From the NCBI GenBank assembly GCA_023512835.1, contig CM042089.1, forward strand, positions 53,687,427-53,751,426: 64,000 nt of DNA, in the 5' to 3' direction. The stretch's first letter is position 1. The number at the start of each line of letters is the position of its first letter. The notes beneath the pieces were generated by a model that was not told where the DNA came from, did not search any database, and saw only the letters and a list, made by a program, of their open reading frames with translations. Source of the stretch: Taxillus chinensis. Lineage: Eukaryota; Streptophyta; Magnoliopsida; Santalales; Loranthaceae. Shown here one piece after another: positions 11,115-22,821 of this stretch. The position numbers were made by a program, and so were the translations under genes.

Positions 11115-11170
11115 ACGAGGAGCTCTCTTTGTTTTAGGTTTAGGGTTTCTTTCCGTCAACCGCCGCAGCC

Positions 11171-11175
<5 letters not shown>

Positions 11176-11209
<34 letters not shown>
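11176..11209 (+). repeat. (GA)n microsatellite in LTR B1 leader
   Basis: An uninterrupted GA run lies downstream of the TATA box. Counterparts are at about 26140 and 32314 in the LTRs of element B. Confidence 0.95.
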
Positions 11210-11212
<3 letters not shown>

Positions 11213-11622
11213 CTGATCTTTGCTATTGTGGTGCTTCGCATGGGTGGACAGCGTCTAGCATGGGAGCAAGAGCAAGGAGGAACCTTTTGAGGTAGGGGTT
11301 CTGTCTCTTCTAGTACCCATTCCGGGGTTAGGCCCTGTGGTGGATGATTTGTAGAGTATTATTGTCGTTGTTGTTATAATATATATGTAAATCTATATAG
11401 GTGTGATCTCCTATATGGATGTTGGCCTTCAATGGCATGTTTCGTTTGATTCTGAAGTTGAGTCTGGGGTATGGGAACTCTCGGGGTTCGTTGCAGGGCA
11501 GTGGGCCTTAGAGGCCGTTGGGATGTTTGTGGTTCGTTAGGCTTCGTTTCCGCTGTAGGATCGCGTGGGAAACCTTGGGGTTTCTGGGAGGGAAAATATA
11601 CTTGATAAAATGATTGTTGATC

Positions 11623-12030
11623 TAGATGCATGTTATGTGTTTGATTATATGCCTGTGTGGCTGAGATGCATGCTATGTGTTTGATTATATGCCTATGTGG
11701 CTGACATGCATGCTATGTGTTTGATTATATGCCTGTGTGGCTGAGGCGCATGCTATGTGGTTGATTGTGAGCCTGTGTGGTTGAATGTGAGCCTGTGTGG
11801 TTGAATGTGAGCCTGTGTGGCTGATTGTGAGCCTGTGTGGCTGAATGTGAGCCTGTGTGGCTGAATGTGAGCCTGTGTGGCAGATTATGAGCCTGTGTAG
11901 CAGATTGTGAGCCTATATGGCTGATTGTGGAGCCTGTGTGGCTGTGTATGTGGAGCCTGTGTGGCTGTGAATGTGGAACCTGTGTAGCTGTGGAGCCTGC
12001 GTGGCTATGGAGCCTATGTGGCTGAGCTGT
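11623..12030 (+). repeat. 20/40-bp minisatellite in LTR B1
   Basis: About 3.5 units of 40 bp (GCATGCTATGTGTTTGATTA plus TGCCTGTGTGGCTGA) pass into many units of about 20 bp (TGTGAGCCTGTGTGGCTGAA). The opposite strand is open, which creates a false Thr/His/Gln-rich ORF. Confidence 0.92.
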
Positions 12031-12181
12031 GGTTGTACATGTTCCTGTGACTTGTTTGTGTTGACATACTTTTTGTGGATGTTTATACCTGTTTAAATAC
12101 TTGTACCATGACACTGCACCTGTGCACGTTGACATGTAGATACTACAAGCATGGGATGGGTTGGGGAGACATGATCCCTAC

Positions 12182-12198
12182 TGAGCTATGGTTGCTCA
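12182..12198 (+). other. Conserved LTR hairpin in LTR B1
   Basis: TGAGC, seven loop bases, GCTCA, preceded by CCCTAC and followed by CCCCTCCTACTGTG. The surrounding block (GGGATGGGTTGGGGAGACAT upstream) is nearly identical in element B. Confidence 0.6.
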
Positions 12199-12560
12199 CC
12201 CCTCCTACTGTGTTGTTTTCCTTTCAGGGACCTACAGGCATTAGGTGGGGACACCAAGGTGGAAGGCAGTTCTGCTTTGTTGCTTTGTTAAATGTAATTT
12301 GCGTTATGTTTTTGTGGAACCTTTGTAACCCTAGTGGGGGGTTATTGTAAAAGGGTTTTGACTGCAATAAAGGCATGTCTGGTTTGTAATTGATTATTAT
12401 GTTTTAAGTTGAATAAAGATACATGGTTTGGTCTTTCTGAATATCTATAGTGGGAGTTTGAGCCCTGTGTAGAGTTATTTTATCCCAACCCCTTGCCCAA
12501 CGGGCGGGTAAAGGGTAGTCATGTACCGGTTTCCTCGGGTTAGAAATTCGGGACGTGACA

Positions 12561-13112
12561 GTTTAACCTTGTCACTTTTGTCGGCCGTCTTTGATTTAGA
12601 TTTACAATCCTTAGCCCAATGACCTGATTTCCCACAGTTGTAGCAGTCTTGGGAAGTAGACTCCGATCACTCCTTCCTTCTAGATGATGATGAGGAGCCT
12701 CTTCTGAATCCTTTTCTGCTTTTCCTCAGGAATTGCTCAAAGGATTTGACCAGAAGAGCTATTTCTTCTTCAACGTCCGAGTCAGAGTTCTCTGACTCTT
12801 CCGTATCACCATTGTATTGTATGCCTGACATTCCGTAGCTTTTGAAAGCTACCCCCTTTTCTTTCTTAGCTATTTTCTCATCTTAGTCAGTGTATTTGAA
12901 TCTGACCTGATGAGTTCGTAGCTCTCTATATAGTTCTTCAAGGGGAGCATACTGCTAGTTCTTGTCAGCTTGCATCTGGAGCTACTTGGAGTAGTAGCGA
13001 TCCGGCAAAGAGCGAAAAAACTTGTCATTGATCTAGAATTGAGTGTAATGCTCATTGACAGTTTTCAGGTCGAGAATGAGCTTTCCGAATCTCTAGTAGA
13101 TGCTCTTCAGGG
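12561..13112 (-). pseudogene. gag: Copia-1 gag middle region with CCHC zinc knuckle
   Basis: Read on the minus strand, this is UBN2-type gag followed by a Ser/Glu-rich stretch and the nucleocapsid knuckle CYNCGKSGHWAKDC at 12604-12645. The C-x2-C-x4-H-x4-C pattern is complete, unlike in Copia-2 where the second Cys is Tyr. Several stops are present. The 5' side is continuous with 15092-15412 once the solo LTR A' is removed. The 3' side continues at 10593. Confidence 0.8.
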
Positions 13113-15086
13113 TGTAGGTCCCAAAGTGAGTCTAGAGGGGGGGTGAATAGACTTTCTTCGCCTGCGGAAGCTAGACTGTTGGCTGGTTTTGGATTTGTCT
13201 ATGGATGACTACGTGGAAGTATTGATGGAGAAGATGACAGTAGTAATGAGAGTGATGTGAGACTTAATTAACTATCAGACAAATCTGAGATGGGAGTAAA
13301 TGTTCTTTGCTGAACAGATCTCAAATATGATAGGAATGCTCGGAGATAGTTTTGATTGTGGGAAACAACACGGAGAAGAGACTTAATGATCGTGTTGGAT
13401 CTTGGATAAACAAGAAAGTATTATTGATCAAAAGGTTTAATCTTGATCTTAGTTCAACGCGGTGCACAGCACTTCCAAGTTTGTTCTCTCTCTCAGAGTC
13501 TCTATCTCTTGCGTTTGAACTCTTGCTTCAATTCTGCAAAAGATATATCTTAATGTATTTCAGAATGCTTTTATTGTATTCTGTGTATTCCACGCTTTCA
13601 GAGAAAGAAACTAACTCTCATTTTTGTCTTTAAGTGTGAGCGAGATATATATTTTAAGTTTAGATTGTTGTGCGCCTAGTTGTCCATCCGACAGACTGAC
13701 TTCCCGCCACTGGATATACGGGAAGTCAGGGGATGGGTTGATCTGCTCTGATTTGCAGATCTGTTGCCCATGCTGCGCAGTAGCATGCCCATACTTGCAC
13801 AGTCGATCTTGGCCGTTCATCCGTGGAAAGTGGTTGATTGCAACTAATGCAGCATTAATTGCACTTCAGCTACTCTGGACGGCACAGATTTACTGTACAA
13901 ACCCTAGCTGAAGATATTGCTAAGTAAATATGCTTAGGGTTATAAGTATGCTTTCAAGGTGAGTGCCTCGTAGGTTTGGTGACTCGAAGGTTTCAGTTAG
14001 AGCTTATTAAAGTTGCGGAAGTTTGCTTTAGGCTTTACAATGTTGATATCTGCGAGTCTACGACTCACACATCTTCGAGTCTTCGAGGCTAGAGTTCGAG
14101 TTAGATTAAGTCTTTTGTGTCACTCTATTAACTGTGAGTCTATGACTCTACGAGTCTGCGACTTTCCTAATCACGCTTAGAGTGACTTCTTCGTAGTGCG
14201 CCTAATCTATCCGTTGTTACAGCTGCGAGTCTACGACTCTAGCTCTGCGGGTCTACGACCCTCGGGTTTCTCAGTTTATTTTACTTGACTTAGAGGCTCT
14301 TCGACTCTGCGAGTCTTCAACCTTGAAAATCTTCGACTCTACAAGTCTTAAACTTTTCATTTCTTCCTTGGCCTTTCGCAGTTGTTTATGCTCTGAGATT
14401 ATTCTACTAGTCTTTGACTCTACGGCTACGACTCTTCAGCTGCAACTCTCTGCCTTCAAGATCTTCGAGTCTGTGATATGTCTGACAAGTTCTTTAACAT
14501 ACCTGTATCCCTTGAGTCTATGACTCTACGAGCCTTGAGTCTATGACTCTATGACTTTCGAGTTACAGACTCATTTAAGTTAGTCAGTCTTGTTGGCTTC
14601 GACTCTTCGACCTTCGACCTACGAGTCTGTGAGTCCCGTTTTCTTAACAGGGTTTTAAGGTTGCGACTCTACGACCCTTGAGTCTATGAGTCTAGCGGTA
14701 CATTAAGTTCTGTTAAGTGACATGAGCGCTCTAGGAACTCTACAATTCTATAGGTTTCGAGTCTTCGAATTATTTAAGTTCGGTTACTGTTCTTTTATTC
14801 TTCGACTCTACGAGTCTCTGAATTGAATCGTTGCTTACAGTAACGCTCCCTTTTTCGTACTACGACTCTACGACCTTCGACCCGGGATCTACGAGTGACA
14901 ATGTGTTCTGTCACAAATATGCTTCGAGTCTCCAGACCCTACGAGTCTATGAGCCTCTCGCCAATATGTCCTGTGACAGTTTTACTTCTACGAACTACGA
15001 CTCTCCGACCCTACAACCTTCGGATCTTCGAGTTTCCAGATTTAGACTGCATTTTGGAAGCTTCATCAAATCCTATATTTCCAACA
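13113..15086 (-). mobile_element. Solo LTR A' (element A family, 1974 bp), TSD CAGGG
   Basis: On the minus strand it runs from TGTTGGAAATATAGG to GGGACCTACA, with perfect TG...CA ends. CAGGG occurs at 13108-13112 and 15087-15091. It has no internal region. It belongs to the same family as the LTR at 2486-4457 but lies in the opposite orientation. Confidence 0.93.
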
Positions 15087-15091
15087 CAGGG

Positions 15092-15407
15092 ATTTGCTAG
15101 TTTTGTAAGTGAAGCTCTCAAAGTTCTGTCTGAGAACACAAATGACGTTCTGCATTTGGGACTGACTTCCTTCATAGAGGATTGTTAGTTTATCCCAGAC
15201 AGTTTTTGGTGTTGTGCGGCCCTAGATGTTCGTAAAAGATTCGGAGTCCAAAGATGATATTACATATGCCAGAGCCTTTTCGCTAGCATACTGCCAGGCT
15301 CTTTCCTCATTGGTGAGCTCAACATCAATCTTTGGTCTTCTAACTCCATTTTCTCTGATAGTCATCGAAATAGGTAGCCCCTGATGAAGACACGGCCATA
15401 TGAGATG
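15092..15407 (-). pseudogene. gag: Copia-1 gag segment between solo LTR A' and Ogre-1
   Basis: The minus strand encodes MTIRENGVRRPKIDVEL, then ERAWQYASEKALAYVI and, past a stop at about 15227, TVWDKLTILYEGS, a UBN2-type Copia gag. It joins 41116-41355 across Ogre-1 (ATTAT duplication) and 13107 across LTR A'. Confidence 0.82.
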
Positions 15408-15929
15408 ATTATCGTTGGACCCCATTTTGTCCGGGTTGGACATACTAACCCCATTTTGATATACCTTTCTGCCCATGCCATATACCTTGTTGAATAGGTC
15501 CACAATGATCCCATACTTCCAAGGAATGGTTTGGAACTGATGGTAGCCCCAATTTGCACGAGATGGATATAATTGACACGGACGGGGGAGTTCAAAATTA
15601 ATGACTTCGGCTACAAGTCCTTGAAGCGCCCCAAGACCAACACCAGGTGATAGAGGATAAAAATTGGAGACTAACGCACTTGACCGAGCTCAAATCGGAC
15701 TTAAAACGAAGAAGTTATGGCGAAAACAACTTTCGTTGGAAAAAGTCGAAACTTGCCAAAAGACGGTCAATGCCCTTGGTCCAAATCGCCCGAAAAAGTG
15801 GCCATGCGAAATTCTTCAAAGCGTCAATTTAGGTGAATACGGATCTCCCCAAACAATCCCTGGAAAGTTATCCATTTTTGCATTTTAGGTGAAGGGTAAA
15901 AAGGTAACTAAAAGTTCAAAAAAAAAAAC

Positions 15930-16510
15930 TTCGGCGTTGACCGTTGACCGTTGACCTGCCGACACTTCGACCCATTGACCTTTGAAGCCCCGAAGCATCG
16001 AAGCCCCGAAGCCTCGAAGCCTCGAAGCCCCGAAGCCTCGAAGCCTCGAAGCCCCGCTGCCGACACTCCGACCTTCGACTCGCCCTTCGACCTTCAACCC
16101 CCTAACTCTCGAAGCCTCGAAGCCCCGCTGCCGACACTCCGACCATCGAACCTTGACCCTCGAAGCCTATAACCCTCTGACCTTCGACTCGCCCTTTCGA
16201 CCTTCAACCCCCTAACTCTCGAAGCCTCGAAGCCCCGCTGCCGACACTCCGACCTTCGACCCTTCGACCCTTGACCCTGCGACGCCTTGACCTGCGAACC
16301 TCCGAACCTTGACCTACGACCCACGGACCCTCGAAGCCTGTCAACCTCCGACCTTCGACCCTTCAACCCGTTGACCGTTGACCTTCGACCTGCCGACACT
16401 TCGACCCGTTGACCGTTGACTTTCGCCCCACCGAAATTTTGACCCACCAAAGCTTCGACCCCTGCCGACCGCCGACACTTCGACCCTCGACCCCTTTGAC
16501 CTTCGCTGGT
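15930..16510 (+). promoter_or_regulatory. W-box-rich degenerate repeat zone of LTR D1
   Basis: Repeats such as CGAAGCCTCGAAGCC, CCGACACTTCGACC and GTTGACCGTTGACC fill about 580 bp. By eye I count 12 TTGACC and 1 TTGACT on the plus strand, the WRKY W-box core TTGAC(C/T). By chance about 0.3 would be expected in this length. Homologous zones are at 38545-39130 and 50550-50965. Confidence 0.75.
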
Positions 16511-17639
16511 TGGCGTTTCTCGCTGGCTCCGCGCGCTGTTTTTTTTCTTTCTTTCTTTTTCTCGCTGGCTTCACGAGACCCGTCTTCTGCGCTGGCCATC
16601 TGACAAGGAATCATTTCTCAACAACCTGTCAGTCACATGCGCTGCTAAAATACAAATTCAAAAGGCAATCACGAGCTCCCCTTTTTCCGGATAAGCTGTC
16701 CACCCGACCAAGCACTGATCTGCAAATAATAATGCACCCGACAAAACATTTATTGCATCAATTAATGAGCCCAGCCAAAAGTTTTCTGCAGCCCATTAAG
16801 ATGCAATCGTCCGCCCCTGCGCAGGAGAGGCTGGTTGGTTGAAAAAAAAAAAGAGGATCGTTGAAAAAAGCGAAGGCTATTGGGGGTTTTTTTTTAAAAA
16901 AAAAGGAAGAGAGTTCGTGAAGAAAAAAGAAAAAAAGAAAAAAAAAAGAGAGGTTCAAACCCAGAAAAGAGAGGATTACGTCCAATCTTTCTACTCTGCT
17001 AACCTTTATATCTAGTTTTCCTGCTATTCTGCGTTAAAAACATCACCCCTTCATCTTCTTTCTCTCCTATCTCATTCCAGTTCCTTTTTTTCAGCAAAAA
17101 AAAAAAACACAAAAACAACTCCAACTTCAGCCCCCTCTTTCTCTCACGCCCACTTCAGCCCTCCTATCTCCAAATACCAGGAAAGCCTCTTCACAAGCCC
17201 CACTGCCAGATCTGTTGGTTCTAATTCGAGCAAGTGACTATCAGCGCCGGCAGGAGCTCAAACAGAAGATTGGTGTTGTAAACCCCAAAGTCGGTTCAGT
17301 TCTTATTTCTTCATTACTTTTCAGTTTATTTACATTGATTTTGATATAATTCTTAATATTTCCTTGTATTTCTTTTTCTTTTTTTTCTTTTATTTGTTGC
17401 GTTGTGTTTCCTTTGTATTTCACTTTCCTTTGTATATGTGTATGTTGTAATATGTAAAGTATAGCAGGCAAAAAACAACAAAGAAAGAAAAAGAGAGAGA
17501 GCAAAGGGAGAAGATGAAAAAAAGGAAAAAGAAAAAAAAGTGATTTTATTTTTCTTTTGTGGATGTCACACTCACACACTCCACATCTATTTTGATATAT
17601 GTGTTCCTATGTATTCTCAATTGTTGAAACGTGTAGATT

Positions 17640-18050
17640 TAGGTTCAAAGCTTTAAAAAAAAACACACAAAAAAATAACAAAAGGTATTCCACAAAATGT
17701 TTTTCCAAAACGTCTTCTATAACATGTTTTCAAAATGTGTTCAAAATGTCTCCTTGAAAAAACAAAACAAAAAAAACAAACGTTTCCATGTTTTCAAACC
17801 AAAAAAAGAGAAGAAAATCAAAATTGGAACTTCAATTTCCAAAATCAAAAAAAAAAAAAAAAAAACCAAAAAAAAAAAGAAAAAACCAAAAAATGAAGCA
17901 AACCAAAACAAAACGTTTTTTTACAAAACATAAAAAACAAAAAATGTATGTTTTCTAACCAAAAAAAAAACAAAAAAACAAAAAAAAGGGAAAATAAAAA
18001 AGGGAAAAAAACATTTTTTAGGACTTCAATATCCAAAAGCAAAACCAAAA
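17640..18050 (+). repeat. A-rich low-complexity tract of LTR D1
   Basis: Long A runs are interrupted by C or G (AAAAC and AAAAG units). The counterpart in LTR D2 is at 40270-40690 and a shorter one in D3 is at 52170-52400. Lys-rich ORFs here are artefacts. Confidence 0.9.
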
Positions 18051-18472
18051 ACCAAAATCAACTCGTAGGATCTCATTCTCCACTTCAAACAAATACCCAA
18101 AATTTTTAGGATACCCTTTAGAAATTTAGGGAAAATTCATTTTAACCACGACTTTAATAAATAACTTAGCTAAATAAAAATCATAGACTTCTTTAGGAAA
18201 CTTAACCTAGTCATAGCAGTACAAATAAAATAAAAACCTCCTCCTCCTAAATTAGATACCGAAAGGGCGCTGTAGGGGAGCTAATCCTTCCCTACACGTA
18301 ACCGACTCCCGAACCCTTCTCTGATGACGCAGACCACACACTTTAAACTACTCAAAGTAGAGGGTATCCAACTGTACCCCAAAAACAGTTGGTGGCGACT
18401 CTAAAACTTCTCACCATTGGTTTAGTTTGAGTTCACCCCAAATGGGCCCAGACGAAAACCAGTGATGACAGC

Positions 18473-18490
18473 TGGCGACTCTGCTGGGGA
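18473..18490 (+). other. Primer binding site of Ogre-1
   Basis: TGGCGACTCTGCTGGGGA lies two bases after the 5' LTR. The sequence matches the form of Ogre primer sites described as complementary to the 3' end of an Arg tRNA. The tRNA identity is from memory. Confidence 0.75.
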
Positions 18491-19135
18491 AAATGAACAC
18501 TTTAGAGAGTTAGGTCTAGAACTAGGATTAGGAGGATATATTTAATTATATTATTGTATATATTTAACTGTCATGCTAAGTTATTTTTTTAGATATAATT
18601 GTGATTTACTTATTTTTTATACAGTTGTCGTTTAAACTGTGATTTATTTATATGCTTTAATTACCATGATAGTTGTGATTTACTGCTTTCCATACCTGTT
18701 GCATTCATGCATAACCCTATACCCGGGTTTAGCACAATTTAGGTTAGTGAGGTTCAGTACGGTCCCCAGCGCGTTGATCATTATCCGCAATGGGGCCTCG
18801 GACTCCTCACTCAAGCTTGAAGTTCTTTTAAGGCACATCCTTTTAAGATCCCCCTCCGGTAAATCCCATGGTGTACGGAGCCCTCTATTGAGGAAGTTTG
18901 GGAACCAATGAATAAGATAGGTGTAGCAATAGAAGCCCATCAGGGGCATTGACCCGCACTTTGTTTGCTCATTCCATGCTAACCCTTATTTTACAGGGTA
19001 GTCCTTAAGTCATTCCCTGCACATATTAGCTGTTTTTTTACTATTGGTTTATTCTTTTTCCTGTCTAACTGCCTTGATATATATTAACTTGTCATCCTAA
19101 CCTGTCACCATGCATAACACAACATTCATATAGGC
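18491..19135 (+). other. Ogre-1 5' leader
   Basis: This is about 645 bp of AT-rich, non-coding sequence between the primer site and ORF1. I see no repeat array or gene in it. Confidence 0.6.
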
Positions 19136-20489
19136 ATGGCAACTTTCAGTCATCTCCTAAAAGGCCCTCAGGACAAGGAGGCTGTCGCAGTGGTGGCCTA
19201 AGCATCTGGAGACATTCAACTTCGCCTTGGAGACTTTCCGCCAGCGGAAACCCACAAGGCAGAACATGTTATCATAGAAAATCAGGTGGACTACACTAAG
19301 GAGGTGCAGACAATATGGAGGCAGTGGTCAGACGAAAGGAAAAGCATATACATACAACAGTTTGGGGATTTGCTCCATGTGACCGAGCTACTGGCCGATA
19401 CAAATATGCTTGGGGCAGCCATTATATTTCGGGGCGTGCTTTGACTTCAACGGCATAGATCTGGTTCCCACAATAGAAGAATACAGAAGATTATTGGACA
19501 TCCCCGTGGAAAACAAAATGAAGATCTATCTACCTGAGCCCAGAAGGTCATGTCGAAGGGCCTTTGCTGAGATTATGGGAAAGCCAGTATGGGACTCACC
19601 GGCGGTCACAACCTACGGTGGGCGAGAATATCTTCCATGGGCAACAATCAAAGAAATAATACATACTGCAACAGAAGCAGAGGCACACAAACTGCTTACA
19701 CTAGCTATATATGGGCTAGTCATTTTCCCGAGGATACCGGCCCACATCGATGGGGCAATTGTAGATTTGGTCCAGCAGGTGCTCAAAGGATGTGACCCTA
19801 CTCCTGCTATCTTGGCTGAAACCATCCGATCTCTTACTTACCTGAGGAGTAAAGGCTCGGGACAGTTCATGGGGTGCCTACCTCTCCTGTGTACCTGGTT
19901 GCAAGGTCATTTCCCTTGTAGTGTTCATCGTTTCCCTGCTGTTTATCGAGTACCAGCCACAACACTACTAGATATTCTGCTCAGCAAGTGGAGCCTACCA
20001 AAAGACTTTGAAAGCTGGAAAAAGAAATTGGAGAACCTCACAGAAGCTGACATTACCTGGACTACTCCTTGGATGCCGGTGGTCTCCATGACATATAGCT
20101 GCGGGGACTACAATTGGGTTCCACTTTTAAGTCCCTGGGGAGGAACTGCATATGCAACACTGTAGGTGGGAAGACAAGTGGGGCGTCATCAGATTATTCC
20201 CGTGCTCTTTGGCATGGAAGAGTGTGACTTCACTTACAGCAAAACCATGCTCACAGAAGAAGGCAAGAAGATGTATCAAGCATGGTCCACACCACACAAG
20301 ATCCAACCCAACAGCTCAAAACCTGGTGTTTACCCCGCATACATATCTTGGAGGGCACAACACAAGCCACAGCTAACTTCAGACATGAAGGCTATCCTCC
20401 AGGAGAATCAGACTTTAAGGCAGCAGATCCAGAGGCTAGAAGGATCTCTAGAAGGAGCTCTTCAAAGGCTGCAGCTGAGGGAAAAATAG
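19136..20489 (+). pseudogene. Ogre-1 ORF1 (extra ORF before gag)
   Basis: The ATG at 19136 opens frame 2 (MATFSHLLKGPQDKEA), which stops at 19199 and continues in frame to about 19410. A frameshift then moves to frame 3, which carries the recognisable LVPTIEEYRRLLDIPVE motif of Ogre ORF1 proteins and runs through a stop at 20163 to 20489. The C-terminus (about 20390-20487) is a predicted coiled coil (ENQTLRQQIQRLEGSL). ORF1 upstream of gag is a defining Ogre feature and its function is unknown. No enzymatic motif is visible. The ATG is chosen because it is the first in the leader with downstream similarity. Confidence 0.8.
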
Positions 20490-20847
20490 ATCGAGATGAT
20501 AATGAAGCAGAGGGAGGAAGCAGGTGAATGACCACCCCAGAGAAAGAGGCGCCGTGCTCCTTAGGAGATGACTGGAAGAATGCCTTAAGATCATGTAGTG
20601 ATAGCTTTCATTTTACATGGCATTCCAGCATTGTATGTTTGTATTGAGTGTTTGTATTGTGTGTTTTGTTTGCAATAAAGTTGTTTGTTTCTTTAACCCT
20701 CTGCATAGACATTCATGCATACATGCATATCAAATGAAAAATCAAATAAAAATTCCCTTGTACCTAGGTGGGTAGCAGCCTCCCTCCAGGATTGCGCACT
20801 CTTACAATCTCAAATCCCGGCGTAATCAAGTACCTCAACCGCAGCCA
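20490..20847 (+). other. ORF1-gag spacer of Ogre-1
   Basis: It is non-coding, with an AATAAAG polyadenylation-like signal near 20674 and ATGCATACATGCAT short repeats near 20720. Stops separate ORF1 from gag. Confidence 0.5.
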
Positions 20848-22821
20848 ATGTCTGCAATAATGGAAATGCTCACAAAATTGACTGAAGAAAGAGGAAGACT
20901 TCCGACAGGGGGAATTACCAATCACCATCAAGAGCAGGGACAGGAGGCCGTTCAGTCACCCAACCTGGCTCTAAGCCAGGCGCCCACATACCATCCTGCT
21001 ATGGCACAACCTCCAACCCCAAATCAAACTCATTTCACTATGCCTGCACCAGGAAATGTAATGGAAGCGGTGGGTTCCCCAGCTCCTCAGGAAAATGTTG
21101 AGTCTTCCGCTCTACGCCGCCTCGAGGAAAGATTGAAAGCCGTAGAAGGCACCGACAGCTATGGCATGACCAACCCACAAGACTTATGCTTAGTCCTTGG
21201 AGTGGTGCTGCCACCAAAATTCAAAATGCCAGAGTTTGAAAAGTTCAACGGGACCCAATGTCCAAAGACACATTTGGCCATGTACTATCAAAAGATGGCT
21301 GCTTATGCTTGTGAAGACAAGCTCCTCATGCATTGTTTCCAAGAGAGCCTAACCGGGGCATCCCTTCGCTGGTACTTTCAACTGAATGGAAACCGCATTA
21401 AGACATGGAAGGATTTGGCTACCTCTTTCCTGGCACAATACAAACATGTCACCGAGCTGGCGCTGGATCGACTAACCCTGCAATCCATGGAAAAGGGATC
21501 CGAGGAGAACTTCAAAGATTATGCACGAAGATGGAGAGAGGCCGCTGTGGAGGTCCAACCTCCTCTTACTGAAAGAGAACTCACCACTCTTTTTATCAAC
21601 ACACTAAAAGACGTATACTACGAGAAGTTGATAGGTAACGTCTCCAACAGCTTTGTAGACTTGGTTGCATCCGGTGAATGTGTAGAAAGTGGAATTAAAG
21701 GAGGAAAACTAAAGGGTGATGCAGCTGAGGCATCAAAACGGTTTCAACCACCAACAACAAAGAAGGAAAATGAGAGCAACCTGGTATACCAAGCACACCA
21801 GTCAATACAACCAACAATCTACCAAGCACCAGGATGCTACAGAGGGTCACCGGTAGCTGCTTATGCTGCACCTGCTCCATCTCCCCAATTCATGCCATAC
21901 CTGCCGCAAGGAGGGGTCCTATTTTTGTACTCAATGGTACCTAACTCTTTTCAACCAAGAGCGCCATACCCAGAGCAACCAAGGCCAGCAACTCAGGAAG
22001 GACCAGGAGCCTCATTCCAAGGACAGGGGCAACAAAGGGCCCCGGCCCAGCAAGCAGGAGCGAATCAGGCTTCTCGTCGACCACGACAAAAGTTTGATCC
22101 TATTCCAATGACTTATGCGGAATTATACCCCAAGCTCTTAGAGGCAAGGATGGTAACCCCTATACCCTTGGGAGAAATAAAGACTCTTCCCCCGGCCTGG
22201 TATAAGCCAGATGCCAGATGTGAGTATCATGCAGGTGGAGCTGGACATGATATCGAGAATTGTATAACATTGAAAAGGAAGGTTTAGGCATTAAAGGATG
22301 CAAAATGGTTGGATTTTTCCGCACTTTCTGGGACGCCAAATGTGAATAGCAATCCTCTCCCAGAACACTCCAATAATGTTGCTAGTATCGAAAATGAAGC
22401 ACGGCTGGAAAGGGTCTCCCAAGTACAAATGGAGAAAACACATTTATTTACTATGTTACAGGAACATGGCTATATACTTGCTAAAGACACGCCAAAGGCA
22501 GGAAAAGGAACAGATGGGGAAAAACAATGCCCCTATCACAAGATGTCACGGGGACATGATATCGCAGAATGTACTGAGTTTTCTGAGGTGGTGCAAAAAC
22601 TCATGGACCAAAGGATGATAGAATTCTCAAGAGGAGGAATGGACAACCAAAGCCACATGATCCAAGAAGACGATTCACACAAATTGTCATGCGTGCCAAC
22701 ACCCCTTGTCTTAACTGTTAAGGCTCTGAAGATCCCCCTACTGCCACAGGGAATCAAGCCTCTCACTATCCATGCCTCAAGTCTCGTGCCAGACAAGGGG
22801 GAGAGGACCGAAATCCCATAA
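20848..22821 (+). pseudogene. gag: Ogre-1 gag
   Basis: Frame 1 encodes a Ty3/Gypsy Retrotrans_gag capsid domain (about residues 120-280, with SLTGASLRWYFQL and LTERELTTLFINTL). Two nucleocapsid-like knuckles of unusual C-x2-H-x5-H-x4-C form follow: CEYHAGGAGHDIENC (22219-22263) and CPYHKMSRGHDIAEC (22528-22572). This CHHC form is what I recall from Tat-lineage gag. The frame is broken by TAG at 22285 and ends at TAA 22819, but reading continues in the same frame into protease, so gag and protease were one ORF. The N-terminal start at 20848 is the first Met in frame and is uncertain. Confidence 0.87.

Larger units (their letters stand above)
11292..12227 (+). other. Predicted intron inside LTR B1
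   Basis: The donor-like TTGAG|GTAGGGGTTCTG and the acceptor-like TTTTCCTTTCAG|GGACC bracket the tandem array and hairpin. Both sites are shared with the LTRs of element B although the sequence between them has diverged. Confidence 0.4.
10594..12560 (+). mobile_element. Solo LTR B1 (Tekay/Del-like, 1967 bp), TSD GTTTA
   Basis: It starts TGTAATGACCCG and ends GGGACGTGACA. GTTTA is found at 10589-10593 and again at 12561-12565. Copia-1 gag continues across it, and Copia-2 shows the empty site at about 57350 (AGGGTTTAACC). There is no internal region, so it is a solo LTR from LTR-LTR recombination. It is a diverged relative of the LTRs of element B. Confidence 0.92.
15413..18470 (+). mobile_element. 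5' LTR of Ogre-1 (LTR D1, 3058 bp)
   Basis: It begins CGTTGGACCCC (TG mutated to CG; the 3' LTR has TGTTGG) and ends CAGTGATGACA. It contains a Cys-Gly-Ala-Ala-Gly-type CGAAGCC repeat zone with W-boxes (15930-16510), a TATA-like TTTATATCT near 17005 and a very A-rich tract (17640-18050). It is closely similar to 38027-41115 along its whole length. Confidence 0.92.

Noticed and set aside
11725..12135. 136-codon minus-strand frame rich in Ser-His-Thr-Gly
   Set aside because: It is the translation of the 20-bp minisatellite in LTR B1, with no independent support.
15951..16574. Several overlapping Pro/Arg/Ser-rich frames on both strands
   Set aside because: They are shadows of the CGAAGCC/TTCGACC repeat zone of LTR D. 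The same artefacts recur at 38569-39234 and 50533-51031.
17697..18048. Lys-rich plus-strand and Phe-rich minus-strand frames
   Set aside because: Low-complexity A-rich tract of LTR D1; the same in D2 near 40312-40659.
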